32,285 nucleotides of DNA, from contig JAEETX010000026.1 of assembly GCA_016286665.1 (NCBI GenBank), positions 1 through 32,285 of the forward strand, in the 5' to 3' direction. Origin of the DNA: Oscillospiraceae bacterium. GTDB lineage: Bacteria > Bacillota > Clostridia > Oscillospirales > Oscillospiraceae. A program made the position numbers and the translations under genes. Positions 1 to 7,768 of this stretch are shown piece after piece (position 1 is the first letter of the stretch; each line of letters begins with the position of its first letter). A model generated the notes under the pieces. It saw nothing but the letters and a program-made list of their open reading frames with translations. It was not told the origin of the DNA and did no database searches.

Positions 1-113
1 CCAGCCCTTCGGCTGGAAAAAGATCGTATTGCACTGCAAATCGCCTCGCATACCATGCGAGGCGCCGGATGCGAAGGCATCCGGCCAATAAAAACACTTT
101 CATGTTTTTATTG
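1..113. other. Cluster of consecutive perfect hairpins at the window edge
   Basis: There is no coding signal here. Four perfect stem-loops follow one another: 1-6 with 11-16, 42-51 with 55-64 (10 bp, 3-nt loop), 64-72 with 77-85 (9 bp, GAAG loop), and 86-95 with 104-113 (10 bp, A/T-rich arms). The second and third share base 64, so they would stack or compete. None has a T-run that would make it a clean terminator for the plus strand. It could be the 3' end of an upstream structured element or a repeat family; the window is cut at base 1, so its left limit is unknown. Confidence 0.6.
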
Positions 114-121
114 AATTTGAG

Positions 122-170
122 TATAAAATCATAATGACGGACCGGCCCGGCAGGCCGGTCCGGAGGGAGG
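122..170 (+). promoter_or_regulatory. Leader of the esterase operon: -10-like box, hairpin, ribosome binding site
   Basis: A TATAAA box lies at 122-127, but no convincing -35 is visible (99-104 is a poor match). A 10-bp stem (138-147 with 153-162, 5-nt loop) follows, and its last base touches the strong ribosome binding site GGAGGGAGG at 162-170. The hairpin could affect ribosome access or mRNA stability. The hairpin and ribosome binding site are seen directly; the promoter is a weak inference. Confidence 0.45.
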
Positions 171-177
171 AAACGCC

Positions 178-1323
178 GTGAACATCCCCGAAGAATTCCT
201 GCGCAATCAGGTTTTCGACACCCGGGCTCTGGCCTTCAACCGCCAGCTGACCCCCAACTACACCCGCGATCCCTTCGCCCATGTGCCTAAGCCCCTGGGA
301 GCCGAGGTCTTCCCCGACGGAACGGTGCTGGTGCGCTTCTACGGCCCCGCAGCCGCCTCCGTGCGGGCCGGACACGAGGACACCTGGATCGACCTCACAA
401 AGGACGGGGACGGCATGTGGACCGGGCTCCTGCCCTATGACGAGCCGGGCTTCAAGCAGCTGGCCTTCACCGTGGACGGTGTGAAGGTCCTCAATCCCCT
501 GGCCCCCATCGGCTGGGGCAGCGGCAGCGCCATCAACTACATCGAGATCCCCGACCCGGCGCAGGATTTCCTCCTGCTGAAGGACGTGGAGCACGGCACC
601 GTCAGCATGGAATACTTCCCCTCCTCCGTCACCGGGGAGACGGAATGCTGCTATGTCTACACCCCGCCCCACTACCGGGACGACCCGGAGACGAGATACC
701 CCGTGCTCTATCTCCAGCACGGCGGCGGGGAAAACGAGGGCTGCTGGGTCCATCTGGGCAAGGTAAACTTCCTCATGGACAACCTCCTGGCGGAGGGCAA
801 GTGCGTCCCCTTCCTCATCGTCATGAACAACCTGATGATGCAGGTGAAAAAGGACGGCACATGGGAGGAGGACGTGAACCAGTTCGGCGACATGCTCATC
901 CGGGACTGCATCCCCTTCATCGAAAAGCACTATCGGGTGAAGCCCGGCAAGCGCAGCCGGGCCATCGCGGGCCTGAGCCTGGGCTCCCTCTACTCCGGCC
1001 AGATCATCATGGAGCACCCGGAATGCTTCGGCTCCGCCGGCCTTTTCACCGGCTACACCTGGCCCGTTATGCCCGGCTACCCCACGAAAGAGCAGCCCTG
1101 GACGGACGCTTTGAAGGACGCGGAGACCTTCAACCGGGAGGTCCATCCCTTCTTCGGGGCCATCGGCGACCGGGAGGTGAGCCTGCCCCTCTTTGAAAAG
1201 GAGCGGGAATTCTGCCGGGAGCAGGGCGTGAACTACATCCAGAAAATCTATCCCGGCGTCCATGAATGGCGGGTCTGGCGGGCGGCCGCCCGCGACTATT
1301 TCTGCATGATCTTCCGGGACTGA
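178..1323 (+). CDS. Esterase of the Fes/esterase-D family with N-terminal beta-sandwich domain
   Basis: 381 residues, GTG start placed by the ribosome binding site GGAGGGAGG ending 7 bases before it. Residues about 40-125 look like the immunoglobulin-like/CBM48-type domain that precedes many esterases of this family; residues about 135-381 form the alpha/beta-hydrolase domain. The nucleophile elbow is GLSLG with Ser267, the probable catalytic histidine is His362 in GVHEWRVW, and Asp331 is a candidate acid. No signal peptide is seen, so it should be cytoplasmic. Relatives hydrolyse feruloyl, acetyl or siderophore esters; the substrate here cannot be told. It is first in a tight operon with two further esterases, which suggests deacylation of imported plant-derived or acylated sugars (inference). 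Confidence 0.85.
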   Translation: MNIPEEFLRNQVFDTRALAFNRQLTPNYTRDPFAHVPKPLGAEVFPDGTVLVRFYGPAAASVRAGHEDTWIDLTKDGDGMWTGLLPYDEPGFKQLAFTVDGVKVLNPLAPIGWGSGSAINYIEIPDPAQDFLLLKDVEHGTVSMEYFPSSVTGETECCYVYTPPHYRDDPETRYPVLYLQHGGGENEGCWVHLGKVNFLMDNLLAEGKCVPFLIVMNNLMMQVKKDGTWEEDVNQFGDMLIRDCIPFIEKHYRVKPGKRSRAIAGLSLGSLYSGQIIMEHPECFGSAGLFTGYTWPVMPGYPTKEQPWTDALKDAETFNREVHPFFGAIGDREVSLPLFEKEREFCREQGVNYIQKIYPGVHEWRVWRAAARDYFCMIFRD

Positions 1324-1336
1324 AAGGAGAAAGCAT

Positions 1337-2908
1337 ATGCTGCGCGTAGTAAAAACCGAAAGCGGCTGGGTGCGGGGCGTCCCCGCCGCCGATCCGAGAG
1401 TGACCGCCTTCAAGGGCATCCCCTTCGCCGCCCCCGCCGTGGGCCCCAACCGCTGGCGCGCCCCCCAGCCCGCCGAGCCCTGGGAGGGCGTGCGGGATTG
1501 CCTGGAATTCGGCCCCATCGCCATGCAGGAAATTCCCGGCGGCAACCCCGACGATATCTACACCAGAGAGTGGCATGTGGATTCTAAGGTCCCCATGAGC
1601 GAGGACTGTCTGCAGCTGAACATCTGGACGAACGCCCAAAGCCCTGAGGACAAGCTGCCGGTGATGGTCTGGCTCTACGGCGGCGGTCTCATGGTGGGCT
1701 ACCCCTCCGAGATGGAGATGGATGGGGAGCGCATCGCCCGCCGCGGAGTGATCCTGGTGAGCGTCAACTACCGGGTGAACGTCTTCGGCTTCCTGGCCCA
1801 CCCGGAGATCACCGCCGAGAACCCGGCGGCCCCCGCCAACTTCGGCCACCTGGACCAGCAGGCGGGCATCGCCTGGGTGAAGCGCAACATCGCCGCCTTC
1901 GGGGGCGACCCGGACAACATCACCATCTTCGGCCAGTCCGCCGGAGGCGGAAGCTGTGAGATCCAGCTCTGCTCCCCCCAGAACAAGGGGCTGTTCCGGC
2001 GGGCGATCCTCCATTCCTCCGGCGGCCTCCTGCCCCCCAGCAGCCTGAGCCTCCATCTGGACGAGGCGGAGGCCCAAGGGGTGAAGCTCTTTGAAAAGCT
2101 GGGGGTGAAGACCCTGGCGGAAGCAAGGGAGATCGATGCGCAGACGATCTGGGACGCGGCCGTGGGCCGGGGAGGCTTCAAGTGGGGCAGCGTCATCGGC
2201 GATGCGTTCCTGCCCGACACCCCCGCCAACATCATCCTCCGGGGAGAGGAAAACGACGCGGACCTCATCATCGGCAACACGGGGGACGAATTCCTGTTCC
2301 GGCCGGAGGTGGATTCCTTCCAGGCGCTGGAGGAATATGTCCGGCGGAAATACCCCAATATCGCGGAGGAATATATGACCACCGCCCGTTGCTGCGCCAT
2401 CACCCTGGGCCAGATGAAGGAAAACGCCACCTACAACAATTTTGAGATGGGCAACGTCCTCTGGCTGGACCACAACGCCCGCCACCCGAAGCACAAGATG
2501 TATTTCTATCGCTTTGACCCGGATATCCCCGGCTGGGACGATCCCGGCGCTTTCCATTCCTCGGACCTTTGGTTCGCTTTCGAAACTCTGGCGAAGTGCT
2601 GGCGGCCCTTCACCGGCAAGCACTATGACCTGGCCCGGCAGATGTGCAATTACTGGACGAATTTCGCCCGCAGCGGCGACCCCAACGGCCCCGACGCCGA
2701 CGGCAGCCCCATGGAGACCTGGGAGCCCTACACCGCGGAGAATCAGAAGGTCATGTTCTTCGGGGATAGGCCGGCGCTGATCCCGGCGACGGAGAGCGAC
2801 TTCTTCCGCCTTTTGCAGCATGCCTGCGAGGACGGGCGCATCTCCTACCGTTCCCTGAACGCCTTCGACGCGGAAAAGGAATTCGGCACGGGCCTGATGG
2901 ACCTGTAA
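1337..2908 (+). CDS. Type B carboxylesterase (para-nitrobenzyl esterase family)
   Basis: 523 residues, the usual length for the family, with ribosome binding site AAAGGAG 7 bases before ATG. Family signatures are all present: EDCLQLNIW at 90-97, the oxyanion loop YGGG at 114-117, the elbow GQSAGG with Ser201, and the probable acid and base Glu318 (NTGDE) and His407 (AFHSSD). There is no signal peptide. It should hydrolyse carboxylic esters of moderate size in the cytoplasm. It lies 13 bp after the first esterase and 14 bp before the regulator, so the genes are very likely cotranscribed. The natural substrate is unknown. Confidence 0.92.
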   Translation: MLRVVKTESGWVRGVPAADPRVTAFKGIPFAAPAVGPNRWRAPQPAEPWEGVRDCLEFGPIAMQEIPGGNPDDIYTREWHVDSKVPMSEDCLQLNIWTNAQSPEDKLPVMVWLYGGGLMVGYPSEMEMDGERIARRGVILVSVNYRVNVFGFLAHPEITAENPAAPANFGHLDQQAGIAWVKRNIAAFGGDPDNITIFGQSAGGGSCEIQLCSPQNKGLFRRAILHSSGGLLPPSSLSLHLDEAEAQGVKLFEKLGVKTLAEAREIDAQTIWDAAVGRGGFKWGSVIGDAFLPDTPANIILRGEENDADLIIGNTGDEFLFRPEVDSFQALEEYVRRKYPNIAEEYMTTARCCAITLGQMKENATYNNFEMGNVLWLDHNARHPKHKMYFYRFDPDIPGWDDPGAFHSSDLWFAFETLAKCWRPFTGKHYDLARQMCNYWTNFARSGDPNGPDADGSPMETWEPYTAENQKVMFFGDRPALIPATESDFFRLLQHACEDGRISYRSLNAFDAEKEFGTGLMDL

Positions 2909-2922
2909 AGGAGGAAATGACG

Positions 2923-3399
2923 ATGGCAGCGAAAAAAGTGGGCGACCTCATCAAGGAAGCCAGGACGAATGCGGGCCTGACCCAGGCTCAGCTAGCTGAT
3001 CAGGTGGACGGGGTCACCGCCTCGGACATCAGCAAGGCGGAGCGGGGAGAAAAGGAACTGACCCAGGCGGCCCTCAAGCAGATCGCCAAGGCCACGGGCG
3101 TCACCCAGTCTTCCCTGCTGAACGCCCCCAAGGGCGCTTCCGGAAAGAGCGGCAAGACTTCCTCCTCCGGCAAGACCGGGGGCAAGACGAGCGGCAGCGG
3201 AAAAACAAGCAGCGGCAAGGCCGCGGAGGAATTCAAGCTGACCGCGGCGGAAAAGAAGCTGGTGGAGCTCTACCGGGCGGCGGACAGCGACACGAAAAAG
3301 GCCGCCGTCAGCCTCCTCAAGGGCGAAAAGGCGGATGGCGGCATCCTGTCCAGCCTGTTCAGCGGCGCGATGGACACCCTCCTGGGAGGAAAGAAATGA
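2923..3399 (+). CDS. XRE-type DNA-binding protein with Gly/Ser/Lys-rich linker
   Basis: 158 residues from ATG 2923. An ATG at 2917 is also in frame but only 2 bases from AAAGGAGG, whereas 2923 is at the normal 8. Residues about 4-66 form a Cro/CI-type helix-turn-helix (GLTQAQLADQV is the start of the HTH). About 30 residues of low complexity made of G, S, K and T follow, then a predicted amphipathic C-terminal segment (about 105-158) that may mediate oligomerisation. It sits between two esterase genes and overlaps the next start by 4 bases (ATGA), so it may regulate its own operon. No effector domain is recognised. The HTH call is firm; the target is inference. Confidence 0.8.
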   Translation: MAAKKVGDLIKEARTNAGLTQAQLADQVDGVTASDISKAERGEKELTQAALKQIAKATGVTQSSLLNAPKGASGKSGKTSSSGKTGGKTSGSGKTSSGKAAEEFKLTAAEKKLVELYRAADSDTKKAAVSLLKGEKADGGILSSLFSGAMDTLLGGKK

Positions 3400-4364
3400 C
3401 GGACTGGCAGGGGAATTATGAAATCCTCCAGCAGGTCTGCGCGGAAAAGAGCGTCATCCGCCATGTGTCGAAGCACCGGAAGCCCGACGGCGCCATCGAC
3501 CGGGAGGGCAACCTGAAGCTCTGGAACGACGCCGTCGCCCGCTTCCGCGTGACCCTGCTGTGGGAGGAGGGCGCGCCGGGCTACGACGACCGGGACCCCC
3601 TGCAGCCGCCTCCCTCCCTGATCTTCGTCCCCGCTCAGGGGACAGGGGAAAAGCGGGGCACGGTGATCGTGGCCTGCGGCGGCGGCTTTGAGACCAGGAC
3701 GGGCTGCGAGGGCTTTCACGTGGCGGAATACTTCGCAAACGCGGGCTTCAACACCGCCATCCTCACCTATCGGCTCAAGCCCTATTCCCGCTGGGACGCC
3801 ATGGCGGACATGCAGCGCTGCATCCGCCTGCTGCGCGCCCGGAAGGAGGAATTCGGCGTCACGGACAAGGTGGCGGCCATGGGCTTTTCCGCCGGGGGCA
3901 TGCTCAGCGCCAACTGCGCCACCCACTTCGACCCCGGCGACCCGGCTTCGCCGGACCCCATCCAGCGGGAATCCAGCCGCCCGGACGCGGCGGTGCTGGG
4001 CTACGGGGCCTTTGCCTTTGCCGGGCTCCCCGGCGGCTTCTTCGTGGACCCCTTCGGGGAGAGGATCATGAACCCCTATGTGGCAAACAAAGAGGAGCTC
4101 ATTTACTTCGCCCCGGAGGTGAATGTCACCAGGGCCACGCCCCCCTTCTTCATCTGGCAGACCAACAGCGACGACCCCCGCCACTCCTTCACCCTGGGGC
4201 AGGCCCTCACCGCCGTGGGCATCCCCTTCGAGATGCACCTTTTCCCGGAGGGCGTCCACGGTCTGGCCCTGGCGGACGGCAATAACGACCTGTCGTCGGA
4301 CCTCCCCCACGTTGCCCGCTGGGCTTCCCTCTGCGCCGAGTGGCTGACGCAGCAGGGGATTTGA
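3396..4364 (+). CDS. Alpha/beta hydrolase, acetyl-xylan-esterase/BD-FAE-like
   Basis: 322 residues; its ATG overlaps the stop of the XRE gene (ATGA), indicating translational coupling. It shows an oxyanion motif CGGGF at about 94-98, the nucleophile elbow GFSAGG with Ser165, a probable acid in TNSDDPRHSF and the catalytic histidine in GVHGLAL near the C-terminus. The architecture resembles small acetylesterases that remove acetyl groups from xylo-oligosaccharides or related polyphenol esters. There is no signal peptide. As the third, structurally different esterase in one operon, it probably attacks another bond of the same substrate family (inference). A strong terminator follows 46 bases downstream. 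Confidence 0.85.
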   Translation: MTDWQGNYEILQQVCAEKSVIRHVSKHRKPDGAIDREGNLKLWNDAVARFRVTLLWEEGAPGYDDRDPLQPPPSLIFVPAQGTGEKRGTVIVACGGGFETRTGCEGFHVAEYFANAGFNTAILTYRLKPYSRWDAMADMQRCIRLLRARKEEFGVTDKVAAMGFSAGGMLSANCATHFDPGDPASPDPIQRESSRPDAAVLGYGAFAFAGLPGGFFVDPFGERIMNPYVANKEELIYFAPEVNVTRATPPFFIWQTNSDDPRHSFTLGQALTAVGIPFEMHLFPEGVHGLALADGNNDLSSDLPHVARWASLCAEWLTQQGI

Positions 4365-4410
4365 AGAAAGCGCGGCGTTCTTGTAACCCGCAGCTCCATA
4401 TGACTTACGT

Positions 4411-4449
4411 CCGGACCCCCGTCCCGAAGGGGACGGGGGTCCGGTCTTT
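4411..4449 (+). terminator. Terminator of the esterase operon
   Basis: Perfect 15-bp stem (4411-4425 with 4430-4444) with a GAAG loop, followed by a short T-rich stretch TCTTTG. The stem is very GC-rich and lies between an operon end and a new promoter, so termination is likely although the T-run is poor. Confidence 0.75.
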
Positions 4450-4490
4450 GCGCACGGTGGAGTTTTTCCTGCCTGCGCCTCCCGTGTGAA

Positions 4491-4520
4491 TTGACAGAAG
4501 CCGGAGAAGCATGTTACACT
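4491..4520 (+). promoter_or_regulatory. Sigma-A type promoter of the SLH protein gene
   Basis: Consensus -35 TTGACA at 4491-4496, an 18-base spacer, and TACACT at 4515-4520 preceded by the extended -10 TG at 4512-4513. The promoter covers an upstream in-frame ATG at 4511, which argues that translation starts at 4550. Confidence 0.75.
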
Positions 4521-4549
4521 CTCTCCAAAAACAACGAGGAGGATACACC

Positions 4550-6280
4550 ATGAAAAGGGCCTTGACGCTGCTGGCCGCCCTGGCGCTGCTCCTGGGGCTG
4601 TGCCTGCCCGCCGCCGCGGCGGAGGAGGATCGGGTCGCGCAGCTGCTCAGCCTGGCGAAGGAGGCCGTCCGGAACTGGGAAAGCGAGCTGGACCTCAGCG
4701 GCAGAGATTTCAATACCGCCGAGGCCGACGAAGCCATGCGCCTGCTGGCGGACGACCCGGAGCTGTTCTACTACGACAGCTCCGTCACCTGGTACTACGA
4801 CAGCGGCCTGGTGACCAAGCTGGAATTCTCCTACCACGACGGTTTCACCCCGGCGGATGCGGAAATCTTCGAGGCCGCGGTGAACAAGGCCCTGGACTGT
4901 CTGCTGCCGGGGATGAACGCCCTTCAGACAGCCCTGGTCCTCCACGACTATCTGGCCGTCAGCGTCGCCTATGACAGTGAAGCCTCCCTCCCCCAGGCCT
5001 CCTTCACGGCCTACGGGGCCCTGGTCCTGGGAAAGGCCGTCTGCCAGGGCTATGCCCAGGCCTATCGGGTGCTCCTGGGCCGCTGCGGCATCCCCAACGC
5101 CTATGTCGCCAGTGAAGCGATGAACCACGGCTGGACCCTGGTGAAGCTGGGGGACAGCTGGTATCACGCGGACGTGACCTGGGACGACCCCACGCCGGAC
5201 ACCCCCGGCAGCGCCAAGCACAACTTTTTCCTTCTCAGCGACGGAGCCATCGCCGCCGGAGACCCCGCCCACTACGGCTGGGAAGCGGCCTATGCCTGCA
5301 CCGACACCCGCTTCGACGCGGACAAGTTCTGGATGGCCGCCGGCTCCCCCATCCCCTTCACGGACAGGGACACCTACTGGCTGCTGACCGAGCAGGGAGA
5401 CTATCAGGACCAGAGCCTGAGCCTCATGCGCCGCAGCTGGAGCACCGGGGAAACCGCCGTGGCGGAGACCGTCCGGGATTACTGGCCCGTGTGGGGGAAC
5501 GAGAATTCCTATTGGCTGGACGCCTATGCCGGCCTGGTGCTCTGGGACGGGCGGCTGTTCTTCAACGACAAGCTGCATGTCTATGCCTACGATCCCGCAG
5601 AGGAGAGCTTCGGCACGGTCTTTACCTATGCCGGCGGGGACGGATATCTCTACGGCCTGACCTGCGACGGGGAAAGCCTGGCTTACGTGGTGAAGCGGGA
5701 CCCCAACGAGGATGGGACCGCCTATATTCTGGCGCTGGAGCGGCAGTCCGCGCCCAACCCCTTCACGGACGTGCCCCGGCGGGCCTACTACCACGATGCG
5801 GTGCTGTGGGCTTATGTTAGCGAGGTGACGAAGGGCACGAGCGAAACGGCCTTCTCCCCGGAGGCCGCCTGCACGCGGGGCCAGGTGGTGACCTTCCTCT
5901 GGCGCTCCATGGGCAGGCCCGCGCCCCAGAGCGGGGATAATCCTTTTGCCGACGTGCCGGACGGCGCCTATTACCGGGACGCCGTGCTCTGGGCAGTGGA
6001 ACAGGGGATCACCAACGGCACGGGCACGGACGCCGAAACGGGAAAAGCCCTCTTTTCCCCGGACGCCGACTGCTCCTACGCCCACATCCTCACCTTCCTC
6101 TGGCGAGCCCTCACGGGCTCCGGCGTCTCCGCCTACGGGAGCTGGTATTCCGAAGCGCTGGACTGGGCGGGCGGCCTGCTGGCGGACACCGTTCCCGGCG
6201 CGGACGCTTCCAGGGTGACGGAAAACTGCCCCCGAAGCGACGTGGTAACCTACCTCTGGCGGGCGCTGGCGCGTACATGA
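4550..6280 (+). CDS. Secreted transglutaminase-like protein with C-terminal SLH domains
   Basis: 576 residues from ATG 4550, which has GAGGAGG just upstream; an in-frame ATG at 4511 lies inside the promoter. Residues 1-24 are a signal peptide (hydrophobic core, AAA cleavage site). Residues about 120-225 are a transglutaminase-like cysteine-peptidase core with the triad Cys165 (AVCQGYA), His193 (NHGW) and Asp208 (WYHADVTWDD). A middle region of about 180 residues is beta-rich with repeated YDP/DG stretches and has no clear family. From about residue 403 there are three SLH repeats, each beginning FxDVP or a degenerate form and ending in FLWRAL/YLWRAL. The protein should be exported and held on the cell wall by secondary polymers; the substrate (peptide crosslink or other) is unknown. 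Confidence 0.88.
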   Translation: MKRALTLLAALALLLGLCLPAAAAEEDRVAQLLSLAKEAVRNWESELDLSGRDFNTAEADEAMRLLADDPELFYYDSSVTWYYDSGLVTKLEFSYHDGFTPADAEIFEAAVNKALDCLLPGMNALQTALVLHDYLAVSVAYDSEASLPQASFTAYGALVLGKAVCQGYAQAYRVLLGRCGIPNAYVASEAMNHGWTLVKLGDSWYHADVTWDDPTPDTPGSAKHNFFLLSDGAIAAGDPAHYGWEAAYACTDTRFDADKFWMAAGSPIPFTDRDTYWLLTEQGDYQDQSLSLMRRSWSTGETAVAETVRDYWPVWGNENSYWLDAYAGLVLWDGRLFFNDKLHVYAYDPAEESFGTVFTYAGGDGYLYGLTCDGESLAYVVKRDPNEDGTAYILALERQSAPNPFTDVPRRAYYHDAVLWAYVSEVTKGTSETAFSPEAACTRGQVVTFLWRSMGRPAPQSGDNPFADVPDGAYYRDAVLWAVEQGITNGTGTDAETGKALFSPDADCSYAHILTFLWRALTGSGVSAYGSWYSEALDWAGGLLADTVPGADASRVTENCPRSDVVTYLWRALART

Positions 6281-6295
6281 CGTGTTGAAATTGAC

Positions 6296-6330
6296 GGGGG
6301 CCCGGCTGCAACGCAGCCGGGCCCCCTTGT
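6296..6330. terminator. Bidirectional terminator between convergent genes
   Basis: Perfect 14-bp stem (6296-6309 with 6313-6326) with a 3-base loop between the ends of the SLH gene (+) and the MerR gene (-). The T-run is short on both sides (TTGT on plus), but the position between convergent genes supports the role. Confidence 0.7.
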
Positions 6331-6337
6331 CATGTTT

Positions 6338-7102
6338 TCATACCCGCAGCAGGCGGATGCGGTTTACCTTGTCAATGTTCGGTATCATATTTACGACCAA
6401 GCGCAGCTTCTTTCCCGGGTTCCTCAGCAGCACGGCGCCGATCATCACGCTCACATGAACCTCGTTCACCGGCTTGCGGAAGGATATTTCCAGCTCATAG
6501 GTCCTCAGCTCACCTTCCAGCTCCGGCAGGTCCTTGAGGGCTTCGCCGATGGTCTCCCATCCTTCCCGGCGCCAGCCGGTATCGGTGGGTTCCAGCCGCT
6601 CCCCGGGCCGGAGAATGAACACGCCCCGGAAGTAATCCTCCCAATACTCCTTGAGCCGGGCTTTCATCGGCTCCAGCATCGTCGGTTCCAGGCCCAATTC
6701 CACCAGGTCCTCCGCGCTGAGATTTTCGCAAAGGTCCTGCATGCCCTGCTTCGCTTCTTCGATGATCTCCTTATCCATATCCATGTCTTCTGTGGGGAAA
6801 CCTTGCTTTAGAAGCTCCGCAAGACGACGCTGCTTTTCTTTCAGCTCGGCCTCCTTCCGGCGGAGGGCTGCGCGCACGTCCTCCGCCGGGGCATGCAGCA
6901 GCTTGCGGATCTCCCCGATGGTGAATCCCGCGCCCTGCAGGCTCCGTATCCTCCGAAAGTCCAGAAGCTGGCTCTCCTCATAATAGCGGTAGCCCGTCCA
7001 CTCGTCCACCTGGGCAGGCTTCAGCAGCCCCACCCGGTCATAATACCGCAGGGTCTGGGTCGAGCAGGCGCAGAGGATGGCAAAATTTCCAACGGTCAGC
7101 AT
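6338..7102 (-). CDS. MerR-family transcriptional regulator
   Basis: 254 residues, with AGGAGG well placed before the ATG. Residues 1-70 are a MerR winged HTH (TLRYYDRVGLLKP, then TGYRYY, then IRSLQGAGFTIGEI). Residues about 75-105 are a charged dimerisation coiled coil. The remaining 150 residues have no cysteine cluster typical of metal sensors, so it is more like a drug or small-molecule responsive member; the ligand is unknown. It is the last gene of a same-strand series and has a MerR-type promoter of its own. It may control the adjacent methyltransferase and hydrolase genes, but no second MerR operator was found. Confidence 0.88.
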   Translation of the reverse strand: MLTVGNFAILCACSTQTLRYYDRVGLLKPAQVDEWTGYRYYEESQLLDFRRIRSLQGAGFTIGEIRKLLHAPAEDVRAALRRKEAELKEKQRRLAELLKQGFPTEDMDMDKEIIEEAKQGMQDLCENLSAEDLVELGLEPTMLEPMKARLKEYWEDYFRGVFILRPGERLEPTDTGWRREGWETIGEALKDLPELEGELRTYELEISFRKPVNEVHVSVMIGAVLLRNPGKKLRLVVNMIPNIDKVNRIRLLRV

Positions 7103-7125
7103 GCTTCCCGCCTCCTTTCGCCTTC

Positions 7126-7156
7126 ACCCTATCATTGCTCCAAAGGGGAAGGTCAA
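7126..7156 (-). promoter_or_regulatory. Candidate MerR-type promoter with 19-bp spacer
   Basis: Reading the minus strand, TTGACC (7156-7151) is separated by 19 bases from TAGGGT (7131-7126). The spacer holds TTCCCC and GGAG, an imperfect dyad like those bound by BmrR/TipA-type regulators. The long spacer and dyad fit autoregulation by the MerR gene just downstream; the -10 is a weak match, so this is tentative. Confidence 0.45.
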
Positions 7157-7179
7157 GGGGTTTTTGAAAAAGGGCTCTT

Positions 7180-7743
7180 TCAGGCGGGTTCCTCCGGGTT
7201 CTGCATGACCAGCACATAGGCGGGCGGCAGATTTTTCACCTCATGCAGCGTCCGGGTGATGCGGAAATATCGCTCGAACAGCTTCCGCTTCACAAGGCTG
7301 TACTGAAAGGTGATGAATTTCCCCTCCCGGCCGATGGCCTGCTTCGTCGCCAGCAGGATATCCTCCGAAACCTCCTTCGGCAGCGAGGTGAAGGGGAGAC
7401 CCGAGATCACATAGTCCGCTTTTTCATAGCCGCAGGCCCGCAGATGGCGGTTCACGTCCGCGGCGCTGCCATGAAGGACATACACCTTTTCCGCGCCGGC
7501 GAACTGCGCACCCAGCTGCGCACAGAATTGCTCGTTCTGCTCGATCAGGAGCAGGGCGGCGCCGGGCCTGCGCCTCGCGATCAGCTCGCCGGTGAAAGCG
7601 CCGGTCCCCGGACCGTATTCCACGATCACCTCCGCTGCGGAAAAGTCGATGGGCTCCGTCATTTTCCGGGCCAGCCCTTTCCCGCTGGGCGCGATGGCGC
7701 CGACGGCGAAGGGATGCTTGATATATTCCAGAAAAAAGCTCAT
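7180..7743 (-). CDS. SAM-dependent methyltransferase, phospholipid N-methyltransferase/KsgA-like fold
   Basis: 187 residues, GGAGG 9 bases before the ATG. Motif I is VEYGPGTGAFTGEL at about 40-53, followed by an acidic residue in the LIEQN strand. The motif ISGLPF at about 113-118 stands where KsgA/Erm enzymes have N-(I/L)-P-(Y/F). This pattern is typical of PmtA-like phospholipid N-methyltransferases and related proteins annotated as rRNA adenine methylase family. The length fits PmtA better than KsgA, which is longer. The N-terminus, rich in aromatic and basic residues, could associate with membranes. It lies 25 bases after the serine hydrolase gene and is probably cotranscribed with it. 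The substrate is not certain. Confidence 0.72.
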   Translation of the reverse strand: MSFFLEYIKHPFAVGAIAPSGKGLARKMTEPIDFSAAEVIVEYGPGTGAFTGELIARRRPGAALLLIEQNEQFCAQLGAQFAGAEKVYVLHGSAADVNRHLRACGYEKADYVISGLPFTSLPKEVSEDILLATKQAIGREGKFITFQYSLVKRKLFERYFRITRTLHEVKNLPPAYVLVMQNPEEPA

Positions 7744-7768
7744 TGGCCTTGACCTCCGGGTCGGGCCG

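Noticed and set aside
4511-4549. Upstream ATG for the SLH protein
   Set aside because: It lies in the promoter -10 region and precedes the expected transcript start; ATG 4550 has the ribosome binding site and begins a normal signal peptide.
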